The notes under the pieces are model-generated. The model made no database searches, was not told the origin of the DNA, and worked only from the letters and a program-made list of their open reading frames with translations. Both the position numbers and the translations under genes were made by a program. Positions 25,301 to 39,162 of a stretch of 64,000 nucleotides of DNA are shown here, piece after piece. Each line of letters begins with the position of its first letter. Position 1 is the first letter of the stretch. This DNA is from Clavelina lepadiformis (taxonomy: Eukaryota > Chordata > Ascidiacea > Aplousobranchia > Clavelinidae): positions 8,556,001 through 8,620,000 of the forward strand of contig NC_135242.1 in assembly GCF_947623445.1 (NCBI RefSeq), read 5' to 3'.

Positions 25301-26660
25301 TTCACCCATAATCCGAATCAACCAATAACAGTTTTAGCTGAATACTTTTAGCAGAAAGTACTTTTTAGTTTTAGCAGACTTGTTAAAGTTTTATCGTGAC
25401 GTCACCAAATGCAGCCTGCTTTTTTTGAGTAGCACCCTGCAATTGGTGGTCAACATCACGTGGTTGCTGATCGGTCTACCACTCTGCTATAGGCCTTGCG
25501 TCTTTCAACGCTATTGCGGCCAAAGCACTCAATTCAACTTAAATTTAAAAACAAGCTAACCAAAAATTTTTAAAAGTTTTTTTCGATTAACATAGTTTAG
25601 CATCCCTTGGGTAAATTGTGATATATCGCATGCGTAGCGTTGCCGTTAGTTATGGACTGAAGAATGCAAGCACCTTAACTGGTGGGTGGTTGGTCTTCTT
25701 GATGTTTGAAACTTAAAAAAGGAAAATTTTGACCGTTATTTTTAGGGCAAACTAGGAGCTTTTTTGTCCAATTTTCGCAAGCCGCTTCTTAGTCTATCTT
25801 CTAACTCCCCTCAACAATGCCTTAATGGGAATGCAATTATAACTTTCCCTCACAAAGCGTGTCAGTGGCTCGTGTTAGCTTCTAGACGTTGCATCGTCAT
25901 TTCGCTTTAAGAAATACTCGTCAGGAAATATGATAGACAAAATGCGTTGAATGCATAGCTGTACTGGGAGGCTCTACACCTTTGTGACATGGGCATTTAT
26001 CCGACTTGGGCTAAACTATCACGCAATTTAAGGCGAAGGAAAACAAACTAAATAGAATCGGATACTATAATCGATTTGTCACAATTTGTTTTACGATTAT
26101 CTGGTTAGTAGCAATCAGTCTTATCAATTAATACCTATATCTATTGCTGCATTCGTTGTATATACTGTTTATAATTACATCTTTTTGGTATTTTCATCTT
26201 AATGTTGATACTACATGTGTCAGAGTAATTTTCTTAACCGGTATATCTGGCCCCCTGCCCACAATTGACAGGTGATGGTGATAGATATGCAAAAGTTCAT
26301 TTGTTTTTCTCTAAAGTGAACTGGTTGGTACCAAACTATCTTGTTATTAACTATTAGCCAAAAAAAATTAGGCCTTTATAGAGCGTGTTGTTTTACTATA
26401 ACAAGGAATGTTTTAATTAATAAATGGCAACGTATGGCAACATACGTAATCTTTGTGGCTAAGCTAAAAACACAGAGAGAAGCTGCTCGAATCACAATAT
26501 TACATACAAAAGTATATGTGGACTTCTTCATTCCTTGCGTTTTATTTTCTTCAATTAAGTTTTTTTACAAAGGTCTGTGACATTACCTAATTCCCTGGTT
26601 TTGTTAAACACAATGTATCAAAGGGTATGTTGCAATACAGATATAGCCTTGCACTTGTAT
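22364..26660. other. Gene-poor stretch after MICOS10
   Basis: 4.3 kb without a supported gene. ORFs at 22736-22993, 23397-23675 and 23977-24327 show no domain and lie in AT-rich sequence. A 14-bp perfect inverted repeat, AGAATAAGAAAGAG near 24713 and its complement near 24813, brackets about 85 bp and may be a tiny MITE; no target duplication was found. Confidence 0.45.
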
Positions 26661-26671
26661 GTGTCAATGGT

Positions 26672-27235
26672 GAAAACAATGGGTGCCCAGTAGGCATCCA
26701 TTCAGCTCAAAGCATAGGTGGGCAGTACCGAATTACTGTACCGCAGTAATTTTCCAGTACAGATACCGGTACTGTCGAAATTTTAGAAAAAAAGTACCGA
26801 ATTACTTTTTTCAAGAAATTTCAGTCGGTCCTGGTACTCGGTACTTTTCATGTGATAATTTCAAAATTTTAACAAGTACATTTTCATTAGCATTAATCCT
26901 TAATACTAAATTTAGCAACTGTTGATCTTTTTTAATCTAGAAACTTCAAGTAACATTTCAAACGAGTAATGTCACATACCTTTTGACTTGGAATAACTTT
27001 TACCGAGGGCAAACATTCCACTTGTAGCAGCATCTTTTACACAAAAAGTACCTACAAAGTACTGAAATCCTTTTTTAGAATAATACCGGAACGATCGGTA
27101 CATTTTTTGCCAAGTATCGTTACCGATGGTACTTTCAAAGCCGATTACCCACCTCTGGCTCAAAGTTGGATGTCCAGTTCAAAATTGGCTTGCCTTGGCA
27201 CAGAGACACCCACTAAAACATTGTCACCCCACTGA
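26672..27235. repeat. Older repeat (GGGTGCCCAGTGGGCATCC) split by a MITE
   Basis: The parts 26672-26712 and 27158-27235 together match the continuous stretch at about 30196-30285 (both read ATGGGTGCCCAGT.GGCATCC, later CAAAATTGG/CAAAATTTGG and GACACCCACTAAAA). The 30196 copy is the uninterrupted form and shows where the MITE went in. The repeat belongs to the right part of the element at 29432-30327. Non-coding. Confidence 0.8.
26713..27157 (+). mobile_element. hAT-type MITE, AGGTGGGCAGTACCG family copy C, 8-bp TSD
   Basis: The 445-bp element starts CATAGGTGGGCAGTACCG and ends GATTACCCACCTCTG. It is flanked by exact direct repeats GCTCAAAG (26705-26712 and 27158-27165). The empty site at 30225-30235 (CAGCTCAATAGG) has the same surroundings without the insertion. 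This copy defines family ends and establishes it as 8-bp-duplicating. No coding sequence. Confidence 0.93.
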
Positions 27236-29431
27236 CTAAAACATTGTATGAGTTATCATGTAACAATCACTTTTCTGTTAAAATTATCCAGGCATTGCTA
27301 ATGAACACATTTTATTTTAACAAAAGTATTAATGGTCAGGGAACACTGTACTTAACGAAACAGGTTACTCCTGGTATTCAACAACCCTTACAGATTTGCA
27401 TGTAATCTTATACTTTTAATAATTTAACAAGGAAAGCAAGCAGTGAACTTAGCTTGGCTCAGAACAATTTAAGTCTTTTCAAAAAAAACGTAAATATTTT
27501 TAGTTCACCAACCTACACACTATAAATGGGGATATGAAAGCAAGTAAACTAGTGGCAAAATTCCCATTTCTTAAGGAATTCTTCAAAATCATTTTCAAAA
27601 CTTGTGACAAACAAAACATCCGCTAAAAATTTTTCTACATCCGCTTCTGGTTTATAACTAATGAGGCTATCAAAACGTCGTCCAAAAGATCGTCAACACT
27701 GGCAAAGCGCGATTCTTTTTCTCACGACTTTGTTTGAGTTTATATAACTTACTAATTTCTGCTGCATTTAAAAATGATCAAGTAGCTTCCTAGACTTGAA
27801 GATCTGTGGATGTTAATTATTTGTAACCATGTCAAAAAAGATAATGCTTTGCTATCTCCATTTTATTTAAAAATAAAATAGGACTCAAATATTTCATTAT
27901 AACGAAACATAACCATGAAATTGTAGGCGAGTAATGGCATAATTAAAAACTGTTAGCAATTGTGTAGTTCTTCTCTCCCAGTATTCCTACTCAACCTTGT
28001 ATTCAATATTTGGCAATATAGTACTGTTCTGCAAAAGGTCGTCTGACTTAAAAATTAGTTCGCAAAAGCTTGCTCGTGTTGACGCATTTGAGCGTCCACA
28101 AAAACCCATAAAAAATATTTAAGAACATTTCTCTCTTAATAGTTATGATAGAAATAAATGAAACGACATCAAGAAAAATATGTCATAGATAGATACATGG
28201 TCAGCGAAGCATGCGATGTAAAGTTTATGTGTTATCTGCGGCAGATTACATAAGCTAATTTTGTTTTGCATGTGAACAAAAGTTTAAAATACTGGACTAG
28301 AAGTAAATACAAAGGTTCGTTCATTCAAACGCGCCATCCATTGCTGTGTCAGTACGAAACTGAAAAGAAACATTAATGTAAATCTCTGCGTCCGGGGCAT
28401 ACTCTGACAGCATCAACATACATGATGCATTTTTCCGCCTTTTGGGTAGATTTTTGCTTATGCCGGGTAGACTAGGTGTTGTGAGCAATATTAAGTGCAT
28501 TTTCCCACGTTAGATCTGATCGTATTTCCAAGCGTTCAGATAAACATTTTAGACTCAAGTTACAACAACTGCACTCTTGTATTAAAGACATTCATAAATA
28601 ATGTTATAATGCAAATTAAAATATTGATAGAAGCGCTTATTTACGGGTTTGTATGAATCCAGGTCCTTATTAGATCATAGGTGAAATGAACATGAAATAT
28701 CGTCATCCTTCTTCCCAAAAGATATAGATATAGTTCACCTGTTTTTCTTCTGACTCGTCGCAAAGCTTTGATGCTTGCCCATACCTTTCGAATTGACGAA
28801 TCCACTTGCTTCATTTGTCTGTTGCACTGAAATCGAAGCACTCAGGTGATGAAATTTGAATAGACTGAGCGGCTGAGTCCTAGTTCTGCCACAATATAAC
28901 GTTTGGCGTGTCGTACACAACTAGCTTTATTAGTGCTCAAGGGCTTTTTGCCCTTCAAACATGTGCCTCGTTTATATATAGAGGTAAATCTCATACTCAT
29001 AGAAATCACACACACACAACCCCATAAGCAGATAACACTATCAACATTGTATTGTTTGTTATTGTCTGTATAGGATCGAAAAATAAAATGTTAACCATTA
29101 TGGCATGATAAAATTACAATTACAATTCCATCAGAAAACAGTGAGCAGTAAAAAGTACCAAAACCCAGAAGGCTTAAAACATGCCAGAAGGTTGTAACCA
29201 AATAATAAAGATAAATTAGGATTAGCATGGTCGCTAAACTCAACATACACTAAATAAGTTACAAAAAAAATTATTCTTGCAAAATGATGCTCATTAACAT
29301 ATAGGTAATAAGACACATAAAGGTGGACATTGAGGCAGTGTGGTAACTAGACTACGAATAAGCTGATAAAACAGACCTGTAAAGATATGCTTAGTCACAT
29401 GATAATCAGAAGAATGACTGTTATTGCTGTG
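27236..29431. other. Intergenic, nothing recognised
   Basis: 2.2 kb of AT-rich DNA with no supported gene. ORFs at 28641-28920 overlap in different frames and carry no domain. A short CA-repeat lies near 29009-29020. Confidence 0.45.
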
Positions 29432-30327
29432 CAGCAGCCTGCTGTTTTCATCTAGCACCCTCATGTTGTTTACTGCTCAGTAATTCACAGGCTGCTGTTG
29501 GGTGACTTAGCACCAGGCGAGATGAATGAATGAATTTATGACGAGATGAATGGCAGACTCAATGCACCAGTTGCACCCTGCTGTTTGTTGCTGCTGAAAA
29601 CTGGACAGCTTGCAGTTTGCTTATATCAAGGGTGTTAAAGATGTAAACAAAATTTACGCTATACTTGCCCACATAACCAATCTTTATATATATTCTTTTC
29701 TAAAAGCCAATGTATACTTTTCTTGAAAAAAAAACACATCTGCTGCTCAATTTTATGAAATACTAAACTGTTATTTATTACATCACCAACAGCAGCCTGT
29801 CAGTCATTGAACAGCAAGCAATAACAGGAACAGTGAAATTGAATACCTTTTACTGTTTTGAGTGGATGCGCTTGGGCATCCTGGTTCTGCAAAAATGGGT
29901 GCCCCTCAAAAAAGTTGGATGCCCTACTCTGGCAAACTAAACTTAATCTGCCAACAGACACAATCAACTATACATTTTTTTGGTCTAAAATTTTATGAAA
30001 GCTCTGCTCTTTTTCTCCCCAATGGTCTAGTCACAATTGCCATGAGTGATTTCCTGCAAATACATCTGTTAAAACAATCTCTTCATGCTGTGTGCAGATT
30101 ATAGCCCTACACAGATCTCACCTTAAACAATGGCATTATCCAGACATTAGCCACATGGGCAACCTCATTGTGCAGTGAATACTAATGATTAAAAAACAAT
30201 GGGTGCCCAGTGGGCATCCATTCAGCTCAATAGGTTGGATGCCCAATTCAAAATTTGGTTGCCTCTGCACCAAGACACCCACTAAAATCTAACAATGAGG
30301 GTGCTATTGGAAAACAGCAGGCTGCCG
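29432..30327. mobile_element. Non-autonomous DNA transposon, 896 bp, 35-bp inverted ends
   Basis: The left end CAGCAGCCTGCTGTTTTC, followed by TAGCACCCTCAT, is matched in reverse complement at the right end (GAGGGTGCTATTGGAAAACA then GCAGGCTGCCG). The inverted ends pair over about 35 bp with small indels. Inside, the GGGTGCCC...GGATGCCC words repeat three times. The 8-bp flanks (TTGCTGTG and TACCCCTC) do not match, so it is old or rearranged. No transposase remains; the 80-codon ORF at 29862-30104 is not convincing. Confidence 0.65.
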
Positions 30328-30826
30328 TACCCCTCTTGGTTATGACCCCTCCCTCATAGTCCATAGGGTAAATTAGCCAGTGTGCGAAATCTTGCCAAAA
30401 ATCTCTTAACAAAATTTTTACTTTTTAATGAATTTATAGGCAAACCTTTAAACATGCCTACTTCCAAGTGGCTACCTGCAAAATTTATCATTCCTATCAA
30501 AAAAACACACTGACCTCAAGGAAAGCTAAATTTCCCATTTAGGTGAAAATCTCATCCCTTAAATATTTCACAAACTATAGAAACTAGAGAGCTCTTTTTT
30601 CACACACTTATTCTTTGAAGAGCTTTCGCACACATATGCACTGAAATAACTTCTAACTATTTCTCTAACTGTTTTTAAAAAAATTTTCTAAATTTAAAAT
30701 GTTTATAGACTTTATGTTATGACTTATGCATAATGTTTCAAAAATCTGAATGTGCCACTCAACTTTCTTACTATTCCAGCGTAAAACTTAGGTAGTTAAT
30801 AATTCTATTAAAGTAAGGCTGCTTCT
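30328..30826. other. Upstream region of the importin alpha gene
   Basis: No gene. A polypyrimidine tract and AG (CTTTCTTACTATTCCAG, ending at 30779) lie 47 bp before the first ATG of the importin gene. This could be the acceptor of a 5' UTR intron or a trans-splicing acceptor. No TATA box identified. Confidence 0.45.
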
Positions 30827-33800
30827 ATGAAGGATATTGTATCAGCCAATGTCATGGAGAACAAAGGTGAAAGCCGTTTTAAAAGTTGGAAACACAAAGG
30901 GCGTGATGCTGAGGTAAATGTATTCAAAATAACAAAGTTTAAATTTAAATTCTTCAATTTTTTTGCCATTTGTGGAGTTGTGAATTTTTTTGTAATTTTA
31001 TACTTCTTAGCACTGCACTTGACAAAACTGCTTGTTTTCTTGACAGACAATGAGAAGACAGCGCAATGATTTGTCTGTTGAACTTCGAAAACAAAAAAGA
31101 GGCGACCATCTTTTGAAGAGAAGGAATGTTCCTGTTATCGATGATAGCCTTGATGAATCTGATTCAGAGTCAAAAATTGTAAGTGATGCTGTTTGTAGCC
31201 TACTGTTTAATGAATGTCCGAAACTATATCGATCATATAAAAAGTCATCTGTTAAAGTTCGGATTAGTAGTTACAACAAAACTTGAAATGAGGAACCAGC
31301 AAGTGAAGTAAGAAATAAAAGGCTGTTGTGAATTTTACCTACAGTATCATACTCAATGATTTTATTATCACTATTAAATGCATTTCGCCAGGCTTTCCTT
31401 AAACGTATTATAGTACTTATTATTATAATAACATGTATTACGCATGTTTATGCACAGCCTTCTTTGAAGTTAGATGAAATAGTGGCTAATGCAAAAAGCA
31501 CTGATGAGAACATTCAGTTAAATGCAGTTCAACAAGCACGAAAACTTTTGTCAAGCGACCGCAACCCTCCAATTGATGATTTAATCAAATCAGGTAAATA
31601 GATTACCATTAATGCCATTTCCAATTTACAGTACATTCCTATGGGTAGGAAAATGTCATGTTTGCATACAGCAAATTTCAAATTGGCTGCTTTTAAACAG
31701 CTTAATCTTATAGTTTCTAAATCATTGAATATGAGTATATTTTCTTATTTATCTCAAAAAAAACAAGCAACTATTGGTCATTACTAATTGAGGACTGGAG
31801 TATCAGAACTAAAAAGAGTAGAAATAACCACTATTGGTCATTCGTCTGCTTATGATCCGCGTATATTTAAATGAAATACAATATTTTCTTTTAGTGGTAC
31901 TCCTATTCTTTTTGCATACAGCCAGGTTTTTAAAGGTTATTTACTTGCAGTAATAAACTTCTATGTCAAAATTTTAGGGTGTCTCCTTTCTAATCCTCTA
32001 CAGTATATGTTACAAGGTTTAGTTTTTTTATGGCATAAAAACTTTATGGTATAAATATTACTTTCAGGAATTTTACCTATACTTGTTGATTGTTTGAAAC
32101 GTGATGATCACTCATCTCTCCAATTTGAAGCAGCCTGGGCATTAACCAACATCGCATCTGGTACATCGCAACAAACACAAGCTGTTGTTGATGCCGGTAC
32201 GTAAATATTTTTTGCACTTTGGTATCTTGTTTTTGTCCTGTTGATACTATGATATGATACAAATCTCCAGGTGCGGTTCCCTTGTTTCTAACCTTACTGA
32301 ATTCGGAACATCAGAATGTTTGTGAGCAAGCAGTTTGGGCTTTGGGAAATATAATTGGTAGGACAGTAATGCATTCCTCCTGTTGTTAAATTTTGTACAT
32401 ATACAAGATGATTATATGTTAATGTTTTTATTTGTAATCCTTAGGTGACGGACCAGCTCTTCGTGATTATGTTATTCGCCTTGGTGTAGTTCAGCCCTTA
32501 CTAATGTTTATTAATCCAGACATACCAATCAGCTTTTTAAGGTTATTTTTTAACTTCATTCGTAGTAGAATTTTAGGTATGGTTGAAGTACATGTTGAGC
32601 TAACTACTATAGGAGCTGCTTAATGAATCTATTCGTTTATTAAATAAAATTTGCCTTCGTTGGAATTTTCCCATTTAAGATATATTATAGAATCCTCATT
32701 TACAAAATCCAGACTTCGTTTTATAAATCTATATTCAATTTTATGTGCATTGTATTGTAAACAAGCAGAGGTTTATCCTGATGTGACCGATTGTTTATGA
32801 TAAAGACAAGACATGAGTTTGATTACTGCTTTGATAACATAACTAGATTTTAGTATTGGAAACACATTTCCATATCAAACATGTTGTTGTTCCTTTTTTC
32901 TCTTAAATGAATGATTGATGTATTTCTACCATCCAGGTACATTTTTATGCTGCTGGTCTGGATGCGTCCTTTAATAAAATAGTCGCTTATTAGATCCAAA
33001 ATCGGCAAACACCAAGATGGATTTAATAAGCAGTGTCACCGTTTATTTTTACATAGTTTGCAGTGTTACTTTTGTGTAGAAATGTTACATGGGTAATTGT
33101 CAATTTGTGCCGCAACAAGGATCCTCCACCCCCACTGGAAACCATTCATGCATTACTTCCTGCACTCTGTGAATTGATCCATCATCCAGATTCCAATGTA
33201 TGTTCAAGCACAAATATAGATTTATGACTCACAGTTAAACCCCTTAAAATTCCATTAAATATGTTTTGTCGATCATACAGATTTTGGTAGATACTGTTTG
33301 GGCTTTGTCTTATTTAACTGATGGTGGCAATGAACTCATTCAGTTGGTCATTGATTCTAAAGTTGTACCCTTCTTAGTTCCACTTCTTGCACACGGCGAA
33401 GTTAAAGTTCAGGCAAGTACTTCAGATATATAGGAAGGACACAAATTCTCAAGAGTGAATACATACAAAAAATAACAGAAAAATCATTGAATATAAAATT
33501 CGAATTGTTTTATGGTTTAATGTTGAATATGGTACGTTACTGTATTGTTTTAGAAATGATTACTTACCACTCGCAAATATTTCTCAAAATTTTCAATGTT
33601 AATTTTTTACAAATTAGACTGCTGCTGTTCGTGCTGTTGGGAATATTGTTACTGGAACTGATGATCAAACCCAGGAAGTTCTAAACTGTGATGTTTTAAA
33701 GTATTTTCCGGCACTTCTGTCACACCATAAAGAAAAGATCAATAAGGTTGGCAGAATGACTTGTTGTGTTTTTCCTTCACTTTAAAACAAGCTTGGTATT

Positions 33801-36800
33801 GTGCCTATTTATAGAGATTCATTCTCATGTGGGTTTACACTAAAACTGTAGATGTAGGTTTTGTTAGCTAGAAATTGCCATCGGTAAGTCCCTTGTATTG
33901 ATTGCACTTGCTTGTTATCTCTTTCAGGAAGCAGTTTGGTTTTTGTCAAATATCACAGCTGGAAATCAATTTCAAGTACAAGCCGTCATTGATGCAGGCC
34001 TGATTTCACAAATTATCATGCATTTACACAAGGTATATTGTTCTTGTGTAACTTACAAATTAGGAGATTTTTGGACAAAAAAACGCTTCAGTTCGGCATA
34101 AAACACTGTACTTTGGGCCATACAAATAAAAAAATGTTACCCTTTCTAACCTAATGGATTGTTTTGTATCTGCAAAACCTACCGTAATTCCTTTGATAGC
34201 ATTAAACATTTTTTGGTATGTTTGTGAAAAAGTACAGAATTGTTTGATGTTAATAAAAATTCTATTTGCACAAAAAATTATTCTAATAAGTATTTACTAC
34301 TTGAATTTTTAACTACGTAGCATGATTAATTTAAAATTGCATTTTTAGCCAATAACTTTGACAAAGAAGATTTAGCTGTAGATTTTGCGTTGCTTCCAAG
34401 GCTTAATTTTGGCCTAAAGTTTTTTAAAACTTTTTGGGTGTAAACTGTAAACGACTACACTCAGACCTCGTTTATCCAAACCCCAAAAAACAGAATCCTA
34501 GCTGTCTGACATGAAACTGCAAGGAGCGGATTTCTTCCCATGCATTTTACCCCTTTAATTGAAAAACTTCACTGTCTGACTCCGACACAGCAATTTAGAA
34601 ATGGTTATGCCAAATCAATAAAAAAACACACGCTAATCCGGATTACGACTTATGTTGTATGTTTATACACCAATCTTTGATACTTGTCTCACATCAATGT
34701 ATGTTTTAAGCGCCAGCATTGACCAATTTTTTAACTTTCCTTACTTGGGTTAAGGTTATTCATTTTGGACACAGTTGCAATGCAGTTTTTTGCAACTTAA
34801 TCTGTTGCCTTCCTAAAGGCATGCTATTTTAAGTAAGTTGGCTTTACTTTGATATTTTCTCGAGTTTGATTATCTGGATACAAGATACCATGCAAAACTG
34901 ACATTTGTTGATGAAATAAACTGGTCCAGATCAATGAGGTCTGACGGAATAATAAGTAAGAGCAACAGATGAAATTAAAACTATACACCATCTTTACATG
35001 TTTTTGCCTTTCACCACTACGCTGTTTTTTAGTGTTTCTATACTTTTATCACAATATTTGGACAGTTCCAAAAGCTTTTATCCTTTTAAGTCTCTTTATT
35101 GCATTAATGTTATCAGCATTTTATTCAGGCTGTCATCAAAGTTTTGTTGTCTGAGAGCTCATATTTTGATTCTGTACTGATTCTACTTCTTAAGCAAATT
35201 GTAGAAGGCAGACATGTGTAAGCTTTGACATAAAAAAGCTTTTCTGAATAACATAGCATTTGTTTGGCTACGTTTCCTAAGGTCATGTTTTTTTGTCTAA
35301 AATGTATATATTGATTTTGGGAATGATTTTATATGCGAAATATAAGCAATAGCATTGTCAAAGGTGAATCCCTTGAATGAATGTTTATAAAGTATTGCAC
35401 ACATTGTGTTGCAGAGCGACTTCCAAACTCAAAAGGAGGCTGCTTGGGCTATAAGCAACCTCACCATTTCGGGCAGCATCGAGCAAGTTAGGCATGTTGT
35501 GGAGCAAGGTGTTATCCCACCATTTTGTACTTTGCTCACAGCTAAAGACAACCAGGTATGTAGAAAAGAATGGAAAAATTTTTACTTCTTCAATAATGCA
35601 CTATAAAACATGCCACATAGATTGTAACTGGATTACTGGGGAAAAAAATACAAAGACTCATTTTTGGCAATGATGTTTTGGTAATTGATGCATACGTTGC
35701 GCAAAATGTAACAAGTTGTCTCAACATAGGTCGTACAAGTAGTTTTAGATGGCATCAACAACATTTTGAAAATGGCTGGAGATAATGATGTCGTTGCTAC
35801 AATGATTGAAGAATGTGGAGGTATGATCTCCTAAGTTTCTATTCTAAATATGCAACGGCTTTCTTTTGCAACATTGCTCATGTGGTCAGTTATACTGTAT
35901 AACTATATAACCCTGAAATAACCTTGTTTTTGATGAATATAAGTCATATCAAAATGTTACATAATTTTTCACTTAAATTATTCCACCTTATGCGTTTACG
36001 TTACTCACAATAGAATACTTTTTGCGTTTCGGTTATTGTCTCATCTTCTTTAGTTTCGTAAAGAGCGCTTTCACTGCACTTAAATAAGTATTTTCATTTG
36101 GCATCAGTTTATTTGTGTGGTATTGTTTTACATATTGTTTTATCAAAGTATTTATTAATCAGTTTTTTTTGTGCTGTGTTTTTTGTATCCACTCTTTCCA
36201 TTTGTTTGAACCTAAGGCTTCCCCTCGTTCCACTTCTTATTTCCCCTCTGGTCGATAGTGGATTAGTATTTCACAGAGTGGCATGGTAATTGCAAAGCAC
36301 ATAGGGAGTTTTTGTTTGAGTTGGGTCATTCTAGACTTGGCCGGTTGAGGGACAATAGTTGTTTTATCTTTTGACTGAGAAATAAGTACTTTTAGTGGAT
36401 CCCCAGCTAGTTTTCATTTAGTGTATGTGTTGCTGCTTTTCAGTATATGAAACGTCCGGACATTTTGTGTGAGTCCCTTAATTGCAGCCGAATTTGAGTC
36501 AACCCGGTTGTTGCGGCAACCGTTATCTCTACAATCTGGCAATAGTTGACAAACTTATTTTGTCACAAAAATAAACAAAAGTGTGAAGATGCAAGAGAAT
36601 TTTTAAGTTAATTACAATTAAAAATGTGTTGTATCAAGTTCAGTTTAGTGAAAAATAAACATTTATCTGTGCAGGTTTGGATAACGTCGAAATGCTCCAA
36701 AATCACGAAAATGAGGACATATACAAACTTGCTTATGAAATTATTGATCAATTTTTCTCTGGGGACGTAAGTAAACATATCAGAAATTTCGTTGGCAATG

Positions 36801-36926
36801 ATTGTGATACTTAAACGATTGTTTTTTCTGCAGCCGGATGGTGACTTAGCTCCTGAAGAAGGAGCCATGGGATACCAGTTTGACCCTAGCATTACACTTC
36901 CACCAGACGGCCAGTTTAAATTTTAA
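30827..36926 (+). CDS. KPNA4: Importin subunit alpha, KPNA3/KPNA4 class
   Basis: Fourteen coding exons: 30827-30913, 31047-31178, 31458-31593, 32068-32196, 32271-32357, 32445-32541, 33080-33197, 33281-33412, 33618-33746, 33928-34032, 35415-35555, 35730-35820, 36675-36766 and 36834-36926. Joined, they give 522 residues without a phase error. The N-terminal importin-beta-binding domain reads [18 protein letters not shown], then [18 protein letters not shown]. The armadillo repeats carry the W..N pairs that grip nuclear localisation signals: [57 protein letters not shown]. The sequence tracks KPNA3/4 rather than KPNA1/5/6 or KPNA2 (for example [20 protein letters not shown]). The C terminus [18 protein letters not shown] is acidic-preceded as in the export-factor binding region. 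The first ATG is used; a second in frame lies at 30854. Intron 8 has a GC donor. AATAAA at 37158-37163. Cytoplasm-to-nucleus cargo adaptor with importin beta. Confidence 0.97.
34458..34948. mobile_element. Tc1/mariner-pogo-like MITE in importin alpha intron 10
   Basis: The left end CACTCAGACCTCGTTTATCC follows a TA. The right end GATCAATGAGGTCTGACGG is its imperfect complement. The interior has ATCCGGATTACGA and related words typical of Tigger/pogo-derived short elements. About 490 bp, non-coding. The right boundary and TA are not clean, so limits are approximate. Confidence 0.45.
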
Positions 36927-39162
36927 ATTTACTTGGTAAAAACTGTGGATCCCTGCTGAGAGCGACCTTGCAGGGCATACCTGCCTACAATTGTGTGCCT
37001 GTTTCTATCAACCTTTGCAGATGACTGTGTGACTGCGTGCAACTGCTACACAGTGAGAGGATGTGTGTGTGTTTGATGATGATGCTTGTCTGAAGAAACT
37101 GCTCATATCGTTTTGGATGTATCTGGAAACCTGAAAGTGTACCTGAACGTCAAAAACAATAAACATTAAACCCCCGGCAACGTTGTTCTAAAATTGTTTC
37201 ATGTCGAATATTCTGTAGTAGTATCCTTGTTGATATCTATTTCAATTTGCTTTGTTTGGCACTAATAACATTTAAAATAAACAAGAAAGTTTAATATAAC
37301 TCGCAAATTGGTGCATTGATGGTATGGCATGTACAGCACAAAATTACAACCCCCATCAGAAAATGGTATGCATGAATGACCATGTTTTTATGTATGATCA
37401 TGGTATTGGTGTTTAATGCATTCACAAACTATTGGCGTTTTATTTGCTTGCGCGCCATCTTGTATATAAAGGTATATAGTTCTTGACTAATGTATTGTAC
37501 TCTTTCTCTGGCTTTTCTGTTCCTGTACAGGCCTTTCTAAAACTACAGGGGCATTGCACGACACAGTGACGATTATTTCTTTACTATTACTACGTTTTTT
37601 ATCTGTATTGAGTGGTAAACTGTTTGCCATGATTCATAAGTAATTTATTACGCATGCAGCATTGGAAAGCGTGCCCATCAATAAAGCAGCTGTATTAGAA
37701 ATTACACTTTGGTGTTCAAAACCTCATCGCAAATAATAAAATGGAATTTCCTTCTTGAATCAGTTTTGCCTTTTGCTGCAAGATGTATGAACCATTGGAT
37801 TTAATACAGATCACAATGGAAAAACTGTTGTTGAAAATATATTGTTGCTAGAAGACAGCGACCTTTTGATTAAATAAGTTAAATATAAAGCACGCTTGAT
37901 TGCAGTGCGACATTTCAAGTGATTATCAATTTCAGTTTTCAATTACTTTCGTAACCAACGTGAACTTATAGAGCTTCGCGTGCAAGTAAACGCGGTATGA
38001 AAACATTCCGTTGTACTGTTGTTATAACAGGACTCGATCAAAGTTTTTTTATTTTGTTGATGTCATCGTGCACCCCATAACAATTTTGAAATTGTATTAT
38101 GAATTTTTCCACAAATACTGTGGGCAGCGAAAATATTGTGTTAACCTGGAGACTGATCAAACGAGAAAACGCGACAAAGCCCTGAGGGCTTAAAAAACGT
38201 GCAAGAAGTAAGTTACAGTGGTTCCACAACAATGGAAGGTCAGTACGGCCGCTAAACCCAAACACCAACAATATTGCCAATGTAAAAACTTGAATTAATA
38301 TGCACACAAGGAAACGTTAAGGTCATGTTGCATTATGTGCATAAGGATGGTTAAAATAAAATCCCACCAAAAGAGACACCATCCCTGGGACTGGGGTCCC
38401 GTTTCTGTGGCGATGAGGACGTTCTCAGATGCACGTATACATACCATACAAATACGTAAGAGAAACAAAATATAACATGCCTCTACGTTCCCGTGAACGG
38501 CTTGAATGCAAGGATAAATGTAGATACGGTGTCCGTAGCATATATTCAGTACGTTTAAGATCAAAACTGGTGTGAAGTACTATATATGTTACAATAATAT
38601 AACACTTTAATGTAGATTACGTAAAGCTTGTTAGTACAATGCTATAGTTGATTATACCAACAGAAAGTAATGCTTATTTGGAAGATGATGATAAAATGAT
38701 AAACTGAAGAAATTTAACGTATGGAACCGGATGATGATGTGGACGTTGGTTGCTGTAGAAGTACCGGTAACAGGTATGTCACCTTTTGTGCATGTTTGGT
38801 AGTTGCCCGTTTTTTTGATGGACTTCCCCGCTATATTTTTTCCGCTTGCATCTGACAAAATAAAACAAAATCCAAAGTTTCAAACAATTAATGATAAACG
38901 TTGAAAAATGGATAATATGTTATTTAACAAAATAGTGCTTCGGAACACTTGTCACATACGTAGGCTATTACTCAAGAATTATGTTTTATGTATGTCTCTA
39001 AATAATGTGCAAATTTGTTCTGATTGTTATTTCTTTTAATAATTCTGGAAGTGAATACCAAAATTTAACCCCAGAAATTTTTATCAATTGTTAAGTAGCG
39101 CTTAGACTGCAATAAGGCAAGAAAAGATTGCTTTTACTTCTAGTTTAGTGTAGTGTAGTGTA
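36927..39162. other. Importin alpha 3' UTR and intergenic DNA
   Basis: The 3' UTR runs to about 37190 (AATAAA at 37158). Beyond it no gene is supported. The block at about 38180-38270 (GAGGGCTTAAAAAACGTGC ... GGCCGCTAAACCC) weakly resembles 29165-29260 and may be a dispersed repeat. ORFs at 38011-38564 lie on both strands and carry no domain. Confidence 0.45.

Noticed and set aside
29165-38270. Possible dispersed repeat shared by 29165-29260 and 38180-38270
   Set aside because: Only scattered words agree (GGCTTAAAA, GCCGCTAAAC); too weak to define an element by eye.
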